DNA from: Bacillota bacterium
GTDB lineage: Bacteria > Bacillota > Clostridia > Lachnospirales > Lachnospiraceae
DNA: 16,285 nt
Direction of reading: 5' to 3'
NCBI GenBank assembly: GCA_023393095.1
Contig: JAEWMT010000061.1
Span: forward strand, 1 to 16,285
In this document: positions 14,200 to 16,285 of the stretch, one piece after another
How positions within the stretch are numbered: the first letter of the stretch is position 1
How the letters are laid out: each line of letters opens with the position of its first letter
Program-made: the position numbers and the translations under genes
Notes under the pieces: generated by a model
Told to the model about the DNA's origin: nothing
Database searches by the model: none
What the model saw: only the letters and a program-made list of their open reading frames with translations

Positions 14200-14231
14200 A
14201 TTATTAAAGGATGGTACTACTTTAGTGACCA
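14180..14231. promoter_or_regulatory. Four phased operator sites for the RHH regulator
   Basis: TGGTACCA at 14180 and 14191, TGGTACTA at 14212, and AGTGACCA (complement TGGTCACT) at 14224. Start-to-start distances are 11, 21 and 12 bp, close to whole turns of the helix, so dimers would line up on one face and could bind cooperatively. Confidence 0.62.
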
Positions 14232-14238
14232 TAGTCAA
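14211..14238 (-). promoter_or_regulatory. Leftward promoter of the RHH regulator gene
   Basis: On the minus strand, TTGACT (complement of 14233-14238), a 16-bp spacer and TACCAT (complement of 14211-14216). Its start point would nearly coincide with that of the rightward promoter, and it too is covered by TGGTAC-type half-sites, which points to autoregulation. Confidence 0.48.
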
Positions 14239-14239
14239 A

Positions 14240-14479
14240 GCGGTATGTTACTTGGTATTCTATTGAGAAATCCACGGTTGTCGAGTTGATTGGTATGGTG
14301 CAATACCTCAATCTTACATTGTAAAATACGTTACAGTGTCTCGAACATTGATAACTTAACATTATTGGATACTGCCAATATCCAATGAAACTTTGTTTTA
14401 TATTTATTGTATTATTGTAACACTCTGATGTTACAAAGTCAATTTATTAGTGGTATCAATTACATTAAATGGTAAATAT
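14240..14479. other. Phage intergenic region with small hairpins
   Basis: No gene is seen. Two clear stem-loops are present: ATTGGATA (14364-14371) with TATCCAAT (14379-14386), and TTGTAAC (14415-14421) with GTTACAA (14430-14436). In filamentous phages the large intergenic region carries the minus-strand origin and packaging signal, and these hairpins are candidates. They could also simply be leader RNA structure of the downstream genes. Confidence 0.45.
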
Positions 14480-14558
14480 AAGGGCGTGGGTTCAGCAAAT
14501 AAAAGTAATCGGGTTGCATAGAAAGCATGTCGGCAGGGCTTGAATACTCCCACACCCT
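14480..14558 (+). other. Structured ~80-nt segment in the phage intergenic region
   Basis: AGGGCGTGGG (14481-14490) can pair with CCCACACCCT (14549-14558) except for one mismatch. Inside, TTCAGC and GCTTGAA can pair, and TTGCAT/AGCATG-type arms form a further hairpin. It is richer in G and C than the rest of the phage and precedes two small genes by about 65 bp. It may be an RNA leader element, the minus-strand origin or the packaging signal. No known riboswitch class was recognised. Confidence 0.45.
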
Positions 14559-14622
14559 CTCACATAGATGATACAAAATACAGGAAATGTTACATTAAAT
14601 TAACTTTAATTTGGAGGGTAAT

Positions 14623-14730
14623 ATGATTTTGATTATAGGATTATTTATTGGTATTGTGGCATTAGTATGTTTTCCATATGAAAAGTTATTTGATGAGTAT
14701 TGGATTGATAAGATTCGAAAAGGTAAATAA
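14623..14730 (+). CDS. 35-residue membrane peptide of the prophage
   Basis: This frame has GGAGGG (14613-14618) 4 nt before the ATG. It encodes one hydrophobic helix (MILIIGLFIGIVALVCF) and a charged tail with acidic and basic clusters (EKLFDEYWIDKIRKGK). The ribosome binding site and the tidy spacing to the next gene (24 bp) support it. I do not recognise it. It resembles the small inner-membrane or tip proteins of filamentous phages in size only. Confidence 0.6.
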   Translation: MILIIGLFIGIVALVCFPYEKLFDEYWIDKIRKGK

Positions 14731-14754
14731 AATGAAGTATTTGAGGGGTGCTTT

Positions 14755-15042
14755 ATGTTTCATATAAATCGTGCAGAAAAAATAATACGTAGGGAAATTG
14801 ATGATTTAACAATTGACCGAATATGTTTCCGCAGGGCTGAAATCGAAAATTCAATAAAATGGTTTTATTGGCAGGGTACATTTACAAAAAGAAAATATAA
14901 TAAAATGAATTCCCTGCTTATGAATAAATATTCAGAAATAATGAATGAATGGGAACGTAAACTGACAGAGGAAACTGAAAGAAATTTTCAAGCTAAAATG
15001 AAGATGTACCACTCTCAACACTTCGATAATGGTATATCGTAA
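14755..15042 (+). CDS. Charged helical protein at the prophage end
   Basis: 95 residues, rich in Arg, Lys and Glu, and predicted almost wholly helical (RAEKIIRREIDDLTIDRI, then NEWERKLTEETERNFQAK), without membrane segments. GAGGGGTG (14743-14750) precedes the ATG. Its TAA (15040-15042) uses the first two bases of the attR core, so the gene ends exactly at the junction. In the circular phage it lies directly upstream of the SSB gene, with attP between. Function unknown. A small DNA-binding or recombination-directing role is possible in view of its place, but nothing in the sequence proves it. Confidence 0.62.
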   Translation: MFHINRAEKIIRREIDDLTIDRICFRRAEIENSIKWFYWQGTFTKRKYNKMNSLLMNKYSEIMNEWERKLTEETERNFQAKMKMYHSQHFDNGIS

Positions 15043-15062
15043 CTTAGGTTTTGCGAATAGTT
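15041..15062 (+). repeat. Right attachment site (attR core)
   Basis: The second copy of the 22-bp core, identical to 8835-8856. Phage DNA ends at 15040 and host DNA resumes at 15063. The joined host site would read from the 8834 side straight into the 15063 side. Confidence 0.87.
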
Positions 15063-15167
15063 TTATATTTGTCTAATACAGATAATAGCTCTTCTTCTTT
15101 TGTTCATTAATATCCTCGGAACATCTTATATAATCGGACGCAATTTATAGTTAAATTTAAATTATTA

Positions 15168-15200
15168 TGAAAAAAAACACTCATACTTTTTAGAGTGTTT
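15168..15200 (-). terminator. Terminator of the alpha/beta hydrolase gene
   Basis: On the minus strand the arms AAACACTC (complement of 15193-15200) and GAGTGTTT (complement of 15175-15182) form an 8-bp stem. A run of T residues follows (complement of about 15170-15177). It begins 54 bp after the hydrolase stop codon. The plus strand also has T residues after the stem, so it may work both ways. Confidence 0.8.
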
Positions 15201-15254
15201 CTTGATTTTTACTTTGAAAACCTATATGTATAAATAATTATGATATAAAATCTG

Positions 15255-16028
15255 TTAGCTATTCTTGTTTAAAAATTCTTTAATGTGCACGGATAGTTTT
15301 TCTGGCACGATAATCGGCATTAAATGAGCTACCTTCTTCATGACGATTAATTTTGATTCTTCTATTTGTGAATGCATAAATTTTGAGTACTCGACAAGAG
15401 CAAGGATTTCTTTTTCACCTGTTATAATCAAGGTAGGAATTTTAATATCTTTTATTTCATTTCTAATGTCATAGTTCTCAATCAACAAAAAGTCTTTTAT
15501 CATAACATTTTGCGATTTAATCATATCATTGAAGCTTTTTATGAAAAAACCTATTGTTCTTGGATGAAGGTATGAACCAGAACATTTGTATAAATATAAC
15601 TTATCCACTTTTCCATTTTTAATCTTCTGCATGAATTTTTCATTTAGAGCCATATGTGCTGCGGAATTAAGAATGACTATTTGTTTTATTTCTGGTATTT
15701 TTCGCAGTGCAAGATCTAAGCTGATGCATCCTCCCATAGAATGTCCTATACAGGTTATCTGATCACCAAGTAGTTGCTTCTCTGACCGAATGAACTTCTC
15801 AATAGCTGATGCAAAATCACTAACTTTCTTGGGTTCTATCCCACCAGAAAGGTTGTGTCCAGGTAAATCTACTAAAATGCATTTATATTCTGGAAATTGC
15901 TCTGCAAGTGCCCTTAATGCCTCCATATTTCCGCCAGCACCATGAATGCATAAAAGAGTACGGTCACTATGCTCATTCCCAGTTAAATCATAACTGATAT
16001 CTGTTACAGAATTCTTTTGAATCGCCAT
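15255..16028 (-). CDS. Alpha/beta hydrolase
   Basis: 257 residues of the alpha/beta hydrolase fold. HGAGG (29-33) forms the oxyanion region, GHSMGG (95-100) carries the nucleophile Ser97, and AHLMP (234-238) carries the catalytic His235. The acid is expected in TGEKEIL (203-209), where Glu207 seems to replace the more common Asp. A helical lid lies around 125-185. No signal peptide, so it acts in the cytosol, probably as an esterase, lipase or C-C hydrolase on an unknown small substrate. AGGGGG on the minus strand precedes the ATG by about 8 nt, and a promoter is visible further upstream. It stands alone, with its own terminator, and is host DNA just outside the prophage. Confidence 0.87.
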   Translation of the reverse strand: MAIQKNSVTDISYDLTGNEHSDRTLLCIHGAGGNMEALRALAEQFPEYKCILVDLPGHNLSGGIEPKKVSDFASAIEKFIRSEKQLLGDQITCIGHSMGGCISLDLALRKIPEIKQIVILNSAAHMALNEKFMQKIKNGKVDKLYLYKCSGSYLHPRTIGFFIKSFNDMIKSQNVMIKDFLLIENYDIRNEIKDIKIPTLIITGEKEILALVEYSKFMHSQIEESKLIVMKKVAHLMPIIVPEKLSVHIKEFLNKNS

Positions 16029-16100
16029 TAATTATCCCCCTAATTGTAAATAATCGTTCTTATTATGCAATTTGAAAGCAATATTTTTTTAATTAAAAAC

Positions 16101-16129
16101 ATTTTATCATTATATGGTATATTTTTCAA
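16101..16129 (-). promoter_or_regulatory. Promoter of the hydrolase gene
   Basis: On the minus strand, TTGAAA (complement of 16124-16129), a 17-bp spacer and TAAAAT (complement of 16101-16106), about 75 bp before the hydrolase ATG. This fits the housekeeping sigma factor well. Confidence 0.6.
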
Positions 16130-16199
16130 TTGAATTTTTGTTTTCATGATGGAAATAAATGTAGGATTACAATACATGTGTTACATTTCATAAAAATAA

Positions 16200-16276
16200 A
16201 TAGCGAGAAGTTATTCCCTTTTGTGTTATATTTGAATCACCACAAAACAAATCAACCGAAAGGGGCTTCTCGCTAT
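16200..16276 (+). promoter_or_regulatory. Stem-loop burying a start codon
   Basis: ATAGCGAGAAG (16200-16210) and CTTCTCGCTAT (16266-16276) are exact complements, and an inner pair TTTTGTG/CACAAAA (16219-16225, 16241-16247) extends the fold. The right arm includes the first two bases of the ATG and closes just after GAAAGGGG. In a long transcript the start would be masked, while one starting inside the left arm would be free. Such protection against read-through is known from insertion sequences. Confidence 0.55.
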
Positions 16277-16285
16277 GGCTAGTAT
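16275..16285 (+). CDS. Start of a rightward gene cut by the window edge
   Basis: ATG GCT AGT AT follows GAAAGGGG (16258-16265) by 9 nt. Only Met-Ala-Ser and part of a fourth codon are visible. Many phage and transposon tyrosine recombinases begin MASI, and the hairpin over the start favours a mobile-element gene, but the protein cannot be identified from this window. Confidence 0.35.

Larger units (their letters stand above)
8835..15062. mobile_element. Integrated filamentous phage (inovirus) with a CRESS-type replication module
   Basis: The element runs between exact 22-bp direct repeats and is about 6.2 kb long (8835-15040 plus one repeat copy), a normal inovirus genome size. The plus-strand gene order is ssDNA-binding protein, two small single-TM proteins, 52-residue major coat protein, terminator, pIII-like protein with N-terminal signal and C-terminal anchor, pVI-like protein, Zot/pI ATPase, origin, Rep. 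That is the Ff arrangement apart from the placement and type of the initiator. A minus-strand RHH regulator and two small plus-strand genes complete it. All core genes have intact frames and good ribosome binding sites, so the prophage may be active. There is no integrase, transposase or secretin. Integration probably relies on a host recombinase and extrusion on the single membrane of a Gram-positive host. Confidence 0.93.

Noticed and set aside
14480..14558. Known riboswitch
   Set aside because: No consensus core of a class I know was found; kept only as an unassigned structure.

Overview
The window looks like chromosomal DNA of a low-GC, endospore-forming member of the Clostridia. A Lachnospiraceae-like host is a guess from gene style. 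Supporting signs are strong AGGAGG-type ribosome binding sites, AT-rich codon use, sortase/pilus-free surface and cell-wall proteins, and a SpoIID/LysM/amidase wall hydrolase. Positions 1-8834 and 15063-16285 are host DNA. Positions 8835-15062 are an intact integrated filamentous phage (inovirus).

Left host region (1-8834): the 3' end of a beta-helix surface protein; an exported purple-acid-phosphatase-like metallophosphoesterase; a 1051-residue multidomain peptidoglycan enzyme (SpoIID-like domain, three PG-binding domains, four LysM, amidase_3, one more LysM); a 5'-truncated gene with an SH3-like tail on the minus strand; a LysM protein with two DUF1259 domains; a small aromatic-rich protein; and a two-TM protein resembling the TRADD-N-associated membrane domain of predicted conflict systems. 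Clear hairpin terminators follow three of these units. A GC-rich patch of unclear origin lies just before the prophage.

Prophage (about 6.2 kb): it is bounded by an exact 22-bp direct repeat (8835-8856 and 15041-15062) and encodes no integrase. The gene order parallels Ff phages (M13/fd): ssDNA-binding protein, two tiny membrane coat proteins, major coat protein, a hairpin terminator, pIII-like adhesin, pVI-like protein, Zot/pI assembly ATPase. No secretin is present, as expected for a one-membrane host. A ribbon-helix-helix regulator faces the other way across four phased operator half-sites and two overlapping promoters.

The most striking feature is the replication module. Instead of a pII-type or plasmid RCR initiator, the phage carries a circovirus-type (CRESS-DNA) Rep with an HUH endonuclease and an SF3 helicase (12565-13563). 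Just upstream is a matching CRESS-type origin: a perfect 13-bp stem with a 9-nt loop exposing TAGTATTAC, followed by tandem and spaced TGTGTCA iterons. This is a filamentous bacteriophage whose replication origin and initiator look like those of eukaryotic circoviruses.

Right host region (15063-16285): a minus-strand alpha/beta hydrolase with its own promoter and terminator, then the first codons of a rightward gene. The start codon of that gene is buried in a long stem-loop, suggesting the edge of another mobile element.
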